Assembly: GCF_000003605.2 (NCBI RefSeq)
Contig: NW_003109107.1
Coordinates: 198,428-233,099 of the forward strand
DNA: 34,672 bases
DNA from: Saccoglossus kowalevskii
Lineage: Eukaryota; Hemichordata; Enteropneusta; Harrimaniidae
Direction: 5' to 3'
How positions within the stretch are numbered: the stretch's first letter is position 1; the number at the start of each line of letters is the position of its first letter. The position numbers and the translations under genes are program-made. Below are positions 21,534-32,312 of the stretch, piece by piece. The notes under the pieces were generated by a model. It had not been told where the DNA came from, ran no database searches, and saw only the letters and a list, made by a program, of their open reading frames with translations.

Positions 21534-21610
21534 AGACAAACACATCTATAAATACCATGGCAATACATTTACAGAAAGAAAAAGAAAATATTGTACTTTT
21601 TATATGTTTG

Positions 21611-22979
21611 ATAAGGAACGATTTACATTGTGTGTCTGTTATATTTCGAGCATAAAATAAACTTTCGTAATTATTCAGCTTATCGTTCCTGTTTATTTCC
21701 AACTAACAGCTATACTAGTTTACAGTTGCTTACTGCTTCGACAACATGACTTTCAGTATAGATTTCAAAAATTCATCACGTATATTTTGGGCCACTATAA
21801 CAAATGCGGCAATATATTGTATATAACTCCCATGTTTGTTGGAATTTTGAAAAAAAATTAAGCAAACTTTTAAAAATCTGATATGATTGTGATTATGTAC
21901 TAACTCAATACTTACAATACATGTGACGTGTACAGTGACGTCACATAAATCGAAAGCCCTCACAGTTCCATGTGGGAAAGCCTTTCAAATGAACTCAGGC
22001 TGTAAGTCCAAGCATTGGAAACTTCTCTTCAAAAGGTACGAACAAGTTCTTGTTTCTTTTTAATATGTTTAAATCTTTTAATCAGTTCTCATGATATGAA
22101 CGTCTGCCATTTTAATTCCCCCTTGGTCCACGCCATAGTGTTTCGTGTGACTATGAAAGGGAGTTCCAATAAGAATTCGTACATACTTTTTGAGCCTTTT
22201 GTAGTGTGGTATTGCTCATAATATAGGTGAATTGGGATAATTTGATAATAGTGATAATTATCTCATTGGAAGATTTAAAATTTGAGATGAAACAAGACAA
22301 AAGCTTGCTCCTTTCTATTTCATATTTTGAACAAAGCAGTTTGCTCATTTTCTCGCACTGTTCGATAACATTGTATGTGTGTTCGGTGGGGGGGGGGGCG
22401 GTACGTGCGATAGGTTGTTTTTCCTCTAGTTTACATAATTTGATCTAAATTTATTTTTATATATAACCCGGGTTGGTCCCGTTTTTTAATTATTTGAATC
22501 TTAATAACTCAAATTGTGAATTTTTTCAGTAGTTCTGAACATCATCTGAATTATTGAGTTACTACGTCAAAAAAGTATAATTTTATACTGAATTAAAATT
22601 ACGATATTTGTTGTTAAGATATATGACACTCTAACTAGTTGGCACTCTCAATACTCAATGTAATATTTTATTCCATATTGTCAGGGTCGTCAGTTTTCAA
22701 AAATGTTTTATACTGCAATTGAAAGTTACACGAGATAATGACGATTACGCTAAATAAAAATAGATGATTTACAATTCCCATACTGTTGGAATGTTAAGAC
22801 AATTTTCAAAGATCTTTAAAGAGAGCTAGAAGGTTGAAAAGTTCGGTTGAAAAGACAGTAATGTTAGGGGGAAAATCGTAAAAGTTGGACGGCAAGTAAT
22901 ACAAGTTCATTGAAAGTTGTGCAAGTTGGTCGCATAGTCGATATAATTAAACTAACAGATTTTCTTTTAGCTCGTTTCC
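21611..22979. other. Spacer, no gene seen
   Basis: Begins with sequence homologous to the gene B downstream flank (to about 21700), then AT-rich DNA with weak open frames only. It contains a G-run at about 22388-22398. Confidence 0.55.
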
Positions 22980-23609
22980 TCAACTTCCGTTCCTAATAAT
23001 AGAAATTCTTTCTACAAATCTCAGTACTTGGCCGAAGTAGTCCAATTTCCCCTAGCGTCCTCGATCTTATCTTCCTGTCTAATAATGCTGGTAAACGTGT
23101 CGTAACAGAACAATTTCTGCTTTGAGATCAATACGTCTAAAAACTGTATTCCAATCAAATTCATCACTGTACCAACTGACATTGGGTAATTTTAAAAAGA
23201 CTAAACTTCTTGTACATATAATCTATATGATTTTGAAGTACTTTGTTGTGGTAGCATTCACACATTTTCTAAAATTGACGTCGCGGTAACACATCTAGGC
23301 GTGACTTATAGAATGATGTATGCATGGGATAAGATGTAAAAGTAATTACTAGTTAATATTTCTGTTTAACCATTTGCACAAAATGTCAGAATGTGATCTT
23401 AAAAATCTTTCAATCACGAGCAAACCAGCTGGCGTGTCATAAATAGTTTACGATGAAGTATCAGTATTACATTTACGTCATGTTCCTGTATATTGTTAAT
23501 GAAAGACATTATCCATCAAAATATTTTCAATAAATAATCAATAATCAGTAATTATCTTTCTATGAAACTTGAACTTGAATTTAAAGAAACGACAGAATCA
23601 AGTTTCCCT

Positions 23610-23786
23610 TCCTAATATCTTGATGTCCCCCTTGAATTTCACTCTACGGATAACCTTTTTGCTATGCTGTATGACAAAAGTAATGACATCATGGTTACAA
23701 TCATCAATTTTCCTCAACTTTGTAGTAATATCGTTCTTTCTCCTGCTTATGGTTTATACATTTTTCAGCTTACTCGATATGCTAGA
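23610..23786 (+). mobile_element. Retroelement RT-derived fragment
   Basis: Short, decayed piece with YLDV, then LYDKSNDIMVTIINFPQ, SNI..SPAYGLYI and QLTRYAR. This motif order is common near the end of reverse transcriptases of a widespread invertebrate retroelement family whose exact clade I cannot name. The nominal 163-codon open frame here (23569-24060) reads mostly in another frame and is not a gene. Confidence 0.6.
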
Positions 23787-24674
23787 GATTGAACCGGATA
23801 TGACGACTGGAGTTGAATTATTATCTACATGTGCTATACCCCATCCTCCAATAAAAAAACAGCATGTAATGCATTGTCATCACAAACGCTTTATTTTGTG
23901 TACATCATCACTGCCAGACTATGGATCACATCTACTGAAATGTAGGTTATCTGTAGTTATCATAGCGCACAGTGTTTCCGCCTCAGCTATTCTTTCTACT
24001 TTAGCCTTTATTTTTCCTTTCCTTCCTTTTTCAATATCCAGACTGAACATTTGGAAATAAAAACCAACCCATATGAAGCAAACATACTGTTGTAGGGGTA
24101 CCAAATAACATAACTTATTTTAGTATGATTTTGTTATCAACCACGAAGGGTGGACTAGTGAAAATCAACATCAGCTTTTGAACAAGATAAAAAGAATTGT
24201 TAATGTTTAAAATACTTATTGAGATATAATTCATTACACATGTGTTCGATAAAGCGATTGTAGACTTTCGAATAATAGCGCCACCCACGGTTGTTATTTT
24301 GCAGTCATTTGGGACAAAGATGCTCGTACCCATGTATCAACAACAATAAATATTTATTCCAGCTAATAGTAGACAATATAGTGATATGAGAAATTGTTTT
24401 GGTAGAATAATACAAATTTGAAAAGAACATACATTAACATTTGAGTCTTAATTTTAATTCCAGAGTCGTTAGCTTGGCACAAATATCTTAGCAGAGTTTT
24501 GGCTCCAAGTACATTTATTTCAAAGCAGTTATTTCAGATATAGAACACCGCCTTATTGCATACTCGTTAAATTTATTACTAGTAAGAAAGATTTGCTTCA
24601 AGCTTTGAGCTGTAATTTACTGGTTTCAAATTCTCATATTTGATTAGCATAGGGATAACTTAATAAATTGTTGC

Positions 24675-24880
24675 CTGAACCAATAATTCACAGTTATCGT
24701 ACCGCCACTCAGAAATGCCACTGTGGTTTTCCTAAGCAACAACACAATCCCTGTCATCAACATTGTCGTCTGTGGTCGTCCATGGATACACTTTATTACT
24801 CTCATAACGCATGCAGGGGCCAACCCACAATGGTTGGCTATCAATTGACAGGTCATGTAAACCAGTCCCAATGACTCGTC
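24675..24880 (-). pseudogene. Exon-like remnant of an unidentified gene, copy 2
   Basis: Longer copy of the 8557-8688 segment. On the - strand, TTTGTTGTCAG precedes it and CAG|GCAACA (a possible GC donor) follows. The frame reads GTGLHDLSIDSQPLWVG, CMRYESNKVYPW, TTTDDNVDDRDCVVA, then one stop, then ENHSGISEWRYDNCELLVQ. The residue mix (Trp, Cys, Tyr, charged turns) looks like genuine protein, possibly extracellular. I cannot match it to a named domain. The stop and its presence in array spacer suggest a relic exon. Confidence 0.45.
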
Positions 24881-26532
24881 CTGACAACAAAACGAAACAG
24901 TTTAAAATTAGGAGTCGCCATTGTTACCAAACATTTGCTTAATATTTTATATAGTTACCATTGAATTGTTCATGCATTGTCAAGCCAAATTAGTTACAAT
25001 CACATTTATCCATGAAATAGATGATATGGTTGTTCGAAACTAGGGGTCCATGCTTGTGACGTTTTCTATCGAGTCAACATTTGGAATACCTTCGAACTAT
25101 CAATGGTAAGAGAATGTGTACACAGTAACGTTTCAATGACCATAAACTAAACAGAAAACATACTGACCTGACAGTCCAGAACGGCTAGGTAGCCATCAAG
25201 ATCTTAACATTTAGTGTGGGCATCATTTCATCCCACTTCTTAATGTGGGATAAGGAAACAAGTGCCGGGGACATTCATGTCACATTAACCAATGAAAACT
25301 ACCAATATAAGAAATAGTATTCAAATTCCATGATAATATGTTACTATTATTAGTGTGTCATATCATTTTCTTGGATTGAAATAATTCAAGGTGGATTTTA
25401 AAGCTACATACAGTATAATAACGTTTCTAATTTATAAAGAGAGTAACTTGAATAATACGTGTATCCATTAAAAGTCATATTATCTTGCCCTATTAGGTTA
25501 TACAGTAGATTTTGTGGTTTACTAAACGAAGGTCTTTAAGACGCTCTTACAATTGCACTGTATATTATTTACATTTCAACTAATAGTACCTACCTATGAT
25601 GCACTAACACAACAAGTAACATACACGAACCAACTTCATTGCTGCATTGTTTATCAAATTAAATTAGTACCATCTTCACTTGGACATCGTAGTGAATTGA
25701 ATGACGTATCACACAAACCAGACGAAACACAGAAATGGATTCGACACATAACACAGCACAATACTGAGGTGTTCTAACATTCCAAGTGTTTGAAATGGTT
25801 ATAAGCACGCCGTCTCAGACCTAATAAAATGATCGCCGAAAAAAGACATATGTATGACCACCACTATACACAATGAAGTATTAAATAAGAAGCAGCTCAC
25901 ATGGATGTACAAAAAACAAACAAATGAAAAGTAATTTGCTAGTGTTTACTGATTTTTTTTAAATATGACCACATGTAATAAATACAAATAATGTCTTGTG
26001 TATATATTTTTTCTTTGTATCTTTAGTGGTCTAACTTTATTATTTTAAAACAAAATTGTATCAGTAAATTTCAAAATCAGTTTGTTCATAATGAACCCGG
26101 CAAAAGCTGCAACTATCAATATTTTTTTTCTCTGTTTTTGTTTTCACTTTTAATAATACCTTTCGCGTGTTTCTAGTGCATTTATAACGTTCATGACCGA
26201 AATGTGGGCACTGAAAGCATAACATATACGCTATGTGCCGACATTGTACATTAAAACACTTTCAAACGAAAATAAATGACCGTCGGGTTGCGTCAAGATC
26301 TCCAGAGGGCGCCATCTATTGAAATACAGGTCTGTTCAAGATGTCACTACATGACAACTTATTGAAGATCGTTGGCGATCGATACGTTACCATCATGAAA
26401 CACTAAGCTAGTATTCTGCGCAGACAATAACATCCATATTGCATCTCGGATTTACACTGTATATATTGTTTTGACAGTTCAAATATAATGAGCTAAAGAT
26501 TCTATTTATTACTGATTTCATTTGGAAAATAC

Positions 26533-26995
26533 TTAATAAACCGAATAATCGTAATACAGATTGTCAGCAACTGTGGAAGGGCAATTGGAATCTACTTGTG
26601 CTTGTGATTTACATAACAAAGGATATTTACGATCTACTGAGTTGCCTATCTGAGAAGCTGAGCAAGACCAAATTATGATTGGCTCATGTTGAAACCCAGG
26701 TGGTGTTCCTGAATCTGGGCCATTTGTGCCTATAAATACTAGTAGGCTAGACTGAGGATAGTTGGGATTCATCATTTCAACTGAGTACCCTGTGTGTTGC
26801 TGCTGACTTATTGTGAAACAAGTATGAACTGCTCTGCGATCTCCTGCTATCAGCGGTGCCCTCCAGAGTACCAGTGTTCCTCTGCAAGCACGACTCCTGT
26901 ATTTCTTCTTCATTGTATTGCAGAAGCCATTGACTGCCATCCATTTCTACATCCTGGAAGTATGAGTTATCACCAATGCACACTTCCCTAGGCAA
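26533..26995 (-). pseudogene. Longest copy of the unidentified ORF family
   Basis: Two overlapping - strand frames are open. One carries FQDVEMDGSQWLLQYNEEE. The other runs 135 codons through APLIAGDRRAVHTCF, MMNPNYPQSSLLVFIGT, NGPDSGTPPGFQHEPIII and KYPLLCKSQAQVDSNCP, ending NLYYDYSVY and a stop at 26533. The frames are split relative to the 11.8-kb copy, where the DVEMD and APLIARD parts share one frame. It may be a real last exon in an ancestor. No known domain is recognised. Confidence 0.4.
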
Positions 26996-27218
26996 TCCCC
27001 TATTTTAGTGAATTTATTCATTGTATTTTCCTGTGCTTTGTTTTTCGTGATTATTTTGAGAGGTTTTAAAGTCAGGAGTTTAAATTTGATATATTGGTAT
27101 ATGTGTATTTCATTTCCAGTACTACTGTTTTGTCTACCACTTGCAGTGAATAACCTCTTGTCTAGTGTGAGATCTGTTGGTGCCTCTCTCAATAGCAATA
27201 CGTAGGCCTTACACTGTG

Positions 27219-27485
27219 ACAGATAAAACTTAATGTGTACACTTAGTGTTTTGATATTGGTATAGCGTTTTAATATATAATTCCTAAATGTAAGGAGCGT
27301 GAAGCCTAGACTGTCCCAATATGTAGCAAAGCACAAATTATGATCACACAATACCCTGAAAACCCTCTGCTAGTTCCACTAAGTGTCTCGAAACTTAAAC
27401 TCGCCTTACTATACGCGGAATCTCATACGTAATCGCCATCATTAGAATGCCAACAAACGTGACCTGCGATATTGAAAAAACACAC
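27219..27485 (+). repeat. Truncated module (counterpart of M1)
   Basis: Matches the beginning of M1 through TGCGATATTGAAAAA and then jumps to sequence equivalent to about 2405. The palindrome and donor-like site are lost. The next 0.97 kb is the counterpart of 2371-3359. Confidence 0.75.
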
Positions 27486-29056
27486 ATCTGCAGCTGTGTG
27501 GCCGGTTATGTGAGCACGCTTACGCTGGTGGCAAGTCTGTTGGGATTTTGCAGTCACACGACTTTCACGTTCACTCCTCGTTTACGCAATTTATTCTTAT
27601 TTTTCAAGAATTTTTTATCGGAATCGCAACAGACCGCAAGCAAGTCTAAGATTGTGTAAAAACGGACAGTTCGTTCGTACACAGGTACTAACTAGTATGT
27701 GCTTTCTAACTTGCAGTACATAGAGCTAAATGCGCTGAGGAATCAAAACAATTACTTTGCGCAAAAGTATGTTCGAGGTCTTCAATTTCTGATAACATAA
27801 CCACGGTTTTCCCCTGTCGTCCCTGGAATCTTGCCGATATCGATTTAGTCGCCATTTCTGTAGCCATCGCTATTAATTCACATACAAAACTAGTGGTGAA
27901 ATAGTAATTAGTAATTTTCACCTTTGTCGTAGTTTTTAATTATCCTCGCTATTTCCCACACCAGAGTGAATAAAACTGGAACACCAATAATTGCAGTATG
28001 TCACTGAAGCAGTGTAATACGAATGCATGATGCAAAGGCCATTCTATAAATTTGTAAATGTTCTTTGGTCGAAGTAAGAAACTAGGTGATAATATCAGAG
28101 CATGGGTCTTATTTAGAAACTCCTGCCAGAGGAACTGCACAAAAACATAAGGACAAATTAACAGCAGTTGTTAATGAGACATAACTAATTAGTTCTCAAC
28201 TCCGATGAAAGGATCAATCTGACAAAGTTCTACTCACTAAGAAGCTACGTAACATAAATCAAAAGTTCTTTGGGGGGGTCACTGGATTTTCAAATAATGT
28301 GAAGGGGTCACCCTGTTTTTTTTGGGGGGGGGGATTCTTTTCATACTTTTGCGACATACGATTCCCCAGCACCCCCTCCCCGGCAAAAGAAAATGACCAG
28401 TCCCGTATTACTGTTATCAGTTGGAAATTCCTTAATCAACCGAAGAATCGAAATACAGATAAAACTCAATGTGTACACTTGGTGTTCTTATATTTGTATA
28501 GCATTCGTTTTTATTAATATATAATACATGATTGTAAAGAACGTGAAGCATAGACTGCCCCAATATGTGGCAAAGCAAAAACAAATTATGAGCACAAACC
28601 ACAAACCAACCACAAACCCTCTGCTAGTTCCGCGAAGTGTTGTTTCGAAACTTAAACTCACCTCACAATACGCGGAACCCATACATAATCGCCATTCATT
28701 AGGATTGACCTCTTTTTAACTAGCGTGACCTGCGATATTGAAAAACAGCTCTGCAGAGTCGACATTTTGGTAGCTCATACACGTACGCTGTTCCTATTAT
28801 ATGTTGGTCTTACTACACATTGACGTTATTACTAGGTGAGTTGGAGGATGTTCTAATCTGTAATTCTGTTGCAGTTACCCTGTCGTACAAAGTACTTCGA
28901 TCACTAGTATCCAACGATTGAAAATATTTGCCACTTATGGCGGACCATTGGTGTCACACTCAACCTGAAAGCAATGGTTGCCACAAAGTGAACAATTCAC
29001 ATTGGTTTTGTTCTATATTTGTTTGGCATATTGAATACACAGATCAAGTGTCGTGT

Positions 29057-29355
29057 CTGGGGCAAGGGGGTAGGTCGTACAGTTTTACGAGAAATAAAAA
29101 GGGCTTTTTACAATTTACAAGGGAAAAAAATACGTTTTTACAATTTACAGTGAGAATTGAATTTTGCAGTGAATTGTGCATCGAGTCGTTTTACAGTTTC
29201 AAAAATGTAATTTTCCTGGATTATTCTTATTGACATTTTTTATTTGGATGACACATTTTTACAGTGTACGAAAATTGATTACGTTGTACGTCTAGCCTGT
29301 GATTACAGAATTTCGGAATTTATTTTTTCAATTAACGTTGTACGAACAAAAAATA
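29057..29355. other. Unique segment replacing part of module M4
   Basis: M2 has about 90 bases here (CTACTACCAACACGG and following); M4 has about 300 unrelated AT-rich bases instead. TTTTTACAATTTACA appears twice within it. No inverted repeats, open frame or duplicated target site are visible. Confidence 0.55.
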
Positions 29356-29561
29356 TTGCAATTGTGGTCGTCCGTCTTTTATTTTGTCTGCAAAAATGGC
29401 GAACTGGCGTTGTGCATGCATACAAAGATTAACTCTTAAAAATGGCACGTTGATTTCCCTCGCGGAATGTAGAAAAACTGTTTTTCGTACCTGTCCTAAT
29501 AATGTTATCAGCTCTTTTCAAATCGTAATACATGGAGAGGTGTTAACTACATCTCTCTACA

Positions 29562-29711
29562 CAGTGGCGGAGCTTTTCTTGGGGTCCGGACCCCCCCCCC
29601 CCGTATAAAAATTTATTCAATTTGTCTTTGTATAAAATAAAATAATCATTAAATTAGTCTGGCGATTTTAAAGTTTGGACGCCCCCATAAAAAATCGTGT
29701 ATCCGCCCCTG
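29562..29711. mobile_element. Small non-autonomous DNA transposon (TIR element)
   Basis: 150-base insert with imperfect terminal inverted repeats, CAGTGGCGGAG at the left and ATCCGCCCCTG at the right. It is flanked by the direct repeat CTACA (29557-29561 and 29712-29716). The uninterrupted site is visible in module M2 near 4196 (CTCTACAGGTGGC), which fixes the ends. The termini resemble hAT-type CAGNGGCGGA ends, but the five visible repeat bases are fewer than the eight usual for hAT, so the superfamily is left open. It has no coding capacity. Confidence 0.8.
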
Positions 29712-29780
29712 CTACAGGTGGCATGGTACACACAGGGTCCACGAATATGTGTACATGATGAGGACCCTCTATACAATAAC

Positions 29781-30362
29781 AAATTATAATTAGTCATATT
29801 CACACTTAGCCCATGATTTAAATGTAAAAGAATAAACAACGTCTATGTGGTAATGTTGTTTGACACTCGACTAGAAACTACTTTCTTAGATGGCAATTGC
29901 GGGAGAGCATCTGAGCATGCAATTGTTCAGTGACTGGATTCTTGCTATAAATTGCATCTCTTAGTGTGAGGGTTTTTGCCCTCTGCTTATGAGACTCCTG
30001 TTTCACTGACATTGCTAGTTTGGTGCATGCACCAAAGCACCATCGGTACAATCCTGATATAGCCTTTGACAACTTTTTGAAAGTCACTTGAGTCAACATA
30101 AGAACCTTCCTCTCTAGTTTCTTAGTATCTAAATTGTTAGAACTCTGTTCTTAGACTTAGTAGGCTTAGAAATGTGCTTTGTTAAAGAATTATTATATTA
30201 TTATATATGGGGGTATTAACTTAAATATACCACTTTACGATTATTGATTAAATAAACAAGCAGTTGAAAGAGTTTGGCCATTCAATCAATTAAAATCAAG
30301 ACTCTTCTGAAGATTCAGATTCGCAAACATTTGACTTCAAGTTTGATTTCATTGCAGTTACC
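29781..30362. other. Gene D upstream region
   Basis: Duplicate of the region before gene A but without the TGTA run. It contains TTCAATCAATTAAAATCAAG and ends in GATTTCATTGCAG followed by TTACC and the start codon. No other gene is seen. Confidence 0.5.
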
Positions 30363-31208
30363 ATGGCGTATTCATCAGCAGGAAGGATCCCAAAAGGAGA
30401 CCAATTAACTATTGTTCTTGTAGGCCGAACAGGTTCCGGTAAAAGTGCAACTGGAAACACCATATTAGGTAAACCACATTTCATGTCAGTGCGCTCGATG
30501 TCATCAAAAACAAGAAACATAGCATGGGCTCGACGTGAACAAGGAAGACAACTTGTGGTAATCGACACACCCGGAATCTACGATACCAGAAGTGAACTGA
30601 CAAATGAAAATTTAGCTAAAGATATTGCAAAATGTGTTGGCATTGCAATGACACAGGGCAATGGTCTGGACGCTATTATATTGACACTGAATGCCGATGA
30701 CCGACTAACCGAAGAACATATCAACAGTATAAAGTTACTACGTGCTTTATTCGGTGACGACATGATGAAATATGTTACAATACTGTTTACACGAAAGGAT
30801 CAACTTGATCTCGATAAAGTCAGTTTAGCCGATTTCTTGGAGGAGGTTTTCTCGTATCTGAAACATCTGCTAATAGACTGCAATAACAGGGTACTTGCTT
30901 TTGACAACAGAACAAATGACGCGAATGTCAAGGAACAACAAACTGCCGAGCTTGTTCGATTGATCGACAAAACCAGAGCTTCCAACGGAAATAAACCGTT
31001 TACAAATGATATTACGAGACGCGTGAAGGAAGCCGTTGAAGAAGATAGACTGTGCAAGTATACTGGCATGGATGGGGCTGTCAGACAAGCAGATGATATC
31101 GCATCGGGCGTCAACAGTGAAGTCATCGAAAAAATAGTAGGCTTTCTTGTTGCACTAATTCCCGTGGCGATAACGGTGGCAAAGATAATTATACAATTTA
31201 GAAAATGA
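30363..31208 (+). CDS. GIMAP/AIG1-type GTPase, gene D (intact)
   Basis: 281 residues, same architecture as gene A: P-loop GRTGSGKS (21-28), DTPG (68-71), TRKD (143-146), LAFDNR (about 178-183) and a hydrophobic tail (about 255-277) ending IIIQFRK. By eye it differs from A at roughly 30-35 positions, clustered in the segment around and just after G3 ([18 protein letters not shown] here against [18 protein letters not shown] in A) and in the C-terminal tail. The first 55 residues are almost identical. The start is fixed by the shared [10 protein letters not shown] and the acceptor-like CATTGCAG before it. Family role: nucleotide-dependent membrane-associated GTPases linked to immunity and cell survival. 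The specific role here is unknown. Confidence 0.95.
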   Translation: MAYSSAGRIPKGDQLTIVLVGRTGSGKSATGNTILGKPHFMSVRSMSSKTRNIAWARREQGRQLVVIDTPGIYDTRSELTNENLAKDIAKCVGIAMTQGNGLDAIILTLNADDRLTEEHINSIKLLRALFGDDMMKYVTILFTRKDQLDLDKVSLADFLEEVFSYLKHLLIDCNNRVLAFDNRTNDANVKEQQTAELVRLIDKTRASNGNKPFTNDITRRVKEAVEEDRLCKYTGMDGAVRQADDIASGVNSEVIEKIVGFLVALIPVAITVAKIIIQFRK

Positions 31209-31277
31209 CTGTTTGACAAAAGCAAGTGCTTTTTTCATTTGTACGCGTAAAGTACTTTAGCATAAGCCTGAATGCGT

Positions 31278-32312
31278 TGATACTTGGTGTATATGTACCT
31301 TGGGTAGACCTCTCTCAGATTTGTTCATTTCATGATGATATCTTCAATTCTCTAATTTTGGTGAATATTTTTGTCATTTTTGGTAAAAAGTACTATTTTC
31401 GACTTCTTGTTAAAAAACGCAAGTCCAATTGCTTTAATATTACATATATAGGTACTACATGTGAACCTCTCTCGGATTTGTTCATTTTGTAATGATATCT
31501 TTAATTCTATAATTTTGGTGAATATTTTTGTTATATTATCTAATTTTGATGATTAGTTTTGTCATTTTTGGTGAAAAGTGATATTTTTGAGTTTCGTTCG
31601 ATTGCTTTTATATTACATATATAGGTACTACATGTAGACCTTTTTCAGATTTGTTACTTTCGTGGTGATATCTTCAATTATCTAATTTTGATGATTATTT
31701 TTGTCATTTTTGGTAAAAAGTGATATTTTCGACTTCTTGTTAAAAAACGCCCAATTGTCCAATTGCTTTGATATTATATATTTAGATACTACATGTGATC
31801 CTCTCTCAGACTTGTTCATTTTATAATGATATCTTTAATTTTATAATGTTGGTGAATATCATTTTCGACTTTTTGTTGAAAACTGCAAGTCCAATTGCTT
31901 TGATATTACATATATAGGAGGTAGACTTCTCTTAGATTTGTTCATTTCGTGATGATATCTTCAATTATCTAATTTTGATGATTATTTTTGTCATTTTGGG
32001 TGAAAAGTGATATTTTTGAATTCTTGTTAAAAACCCACAAGTCCGATTGCTTTTATATTACATATATAGGTACTACATGTGGATCTTTTTCAGATTTGTT
32101 ACTTTCGTGGTTATATCTTCAATTATCTAATTTTGGTGATTATTTTTGTCATTTTTGGTGAAAAGTGATATTTTCGACTTCTTGTTGAAAACGCAAGTCC
32201 GATTGCTTCGATATTACATATATAGGTACTACATGTGAACCTCTCTTAGATTTGTTCATTTCGTGATGATATCTTCAATTATCTAATTTTGATAATTATT
32301 TTTGTCATTTTT
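31278..32312. repeat. Tandem repeat after gene D, about seven units of about 155 bp
   Basis: Each unit carries ATTACATATATAGGTACTAC or a variant, then AGATTTGTTCATTT, GATATCTTCAATT, TTTTTGTCATTTTTGG and GACTTCTTGTT. Unit anchors fall near 31443, 31614, 31771, 31909, 32062 and 32216, with a first incomplete unit from 31278. Units 3 and 6 share the variant TTTTTCAGATTTGTTACTTT. It begins about 70 bases after the gene D stop and has no counterpart after A, B or C. Confidence 0.93.

Larger units (their letters stand above)
19376..21610. mobile_element. Penelope-like element, broken, with head-to-head halves
   Basis: Bounded by loss of similarity to the gene B 3' flank (host-like to about 19375, and again from about 21610, where CGATTTACATTGTGTGTCTG matches 16268 onward). 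It contains a GIY-YIG endonuclease piece on the - strand and a reverse-transcriptase piece on the + strand. In intact Penelope-like elements these are one protein, RT first. The RT half is therefore inverted relative to the endonuclease half, with its N-terminal end at the junction (about 20165-20190), the arrangement twin priming produces. A hammerhead ribozyme follows the endonuclease. The copy is incomplete and cannot be autonomous. Exact ends and target-site duplications are not resolved. Confidence 0.85.
22980..25260. repeat. Downstream spacer block, copy 2
   Basis: Same order and orientation as 6110-9090. Shared landmarks include ACTTCCGTTCCTAATA, TAATGCTGGTAAACGTG, GACAAAGATGCTCGTACC and CATTTAGTGTGGGCATCATT. 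It follows the gene C region and precedes the gene D unit, giving the array its period. An RT-derived fragment lies inside it. Confidence 0.8.
28457..29780 (+). repeat. GIMAP-array module M4, upstream of gene D, with two insertions
   Basis: Full module with donor-like ACTAGGTGAGT at about 28832, palindrome GTGAACAATTCAC at 28988-29000, and the usual ending. It is longer than the others because of an unrelated stretch of about 300 bases at 29057-29355 and a 150-base transposon-like insert at 29562-29711. It ends about 0.6 kb before gene D. Confidence 0.75.
25473..31210. repeat. Segmental duplication, copy 2 (gene D and its upstream spacer)
   Basis: Counterpart of 1-6010, with the left boundary at GTCATATTATCTTGCCC. 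The order of elements is the same. The first module is cut down to 27219-27485 and its junction falls at a short TGTGTGG shared by both sides. The duplicated part ends with gene D; beyond the stop the sequences diverge quickly, since D is followed by a satellite-like array. Confidence 0.93.

Noticed and set aside
23569-24060. 163-codon hydrophobic open frame (+), looks like a membrane protein
   Set aside because: The apparent hydrophobic stretch comes from reading RT-derived sequence in the wrong frame.
31278-32312. Tandem array as a CRISPR-like structure
   Set aside because: Units of about 155 bp diverge along their whole length and lack identical repeats with unrelated spacers; it is an ordinary satellite-type repeat.
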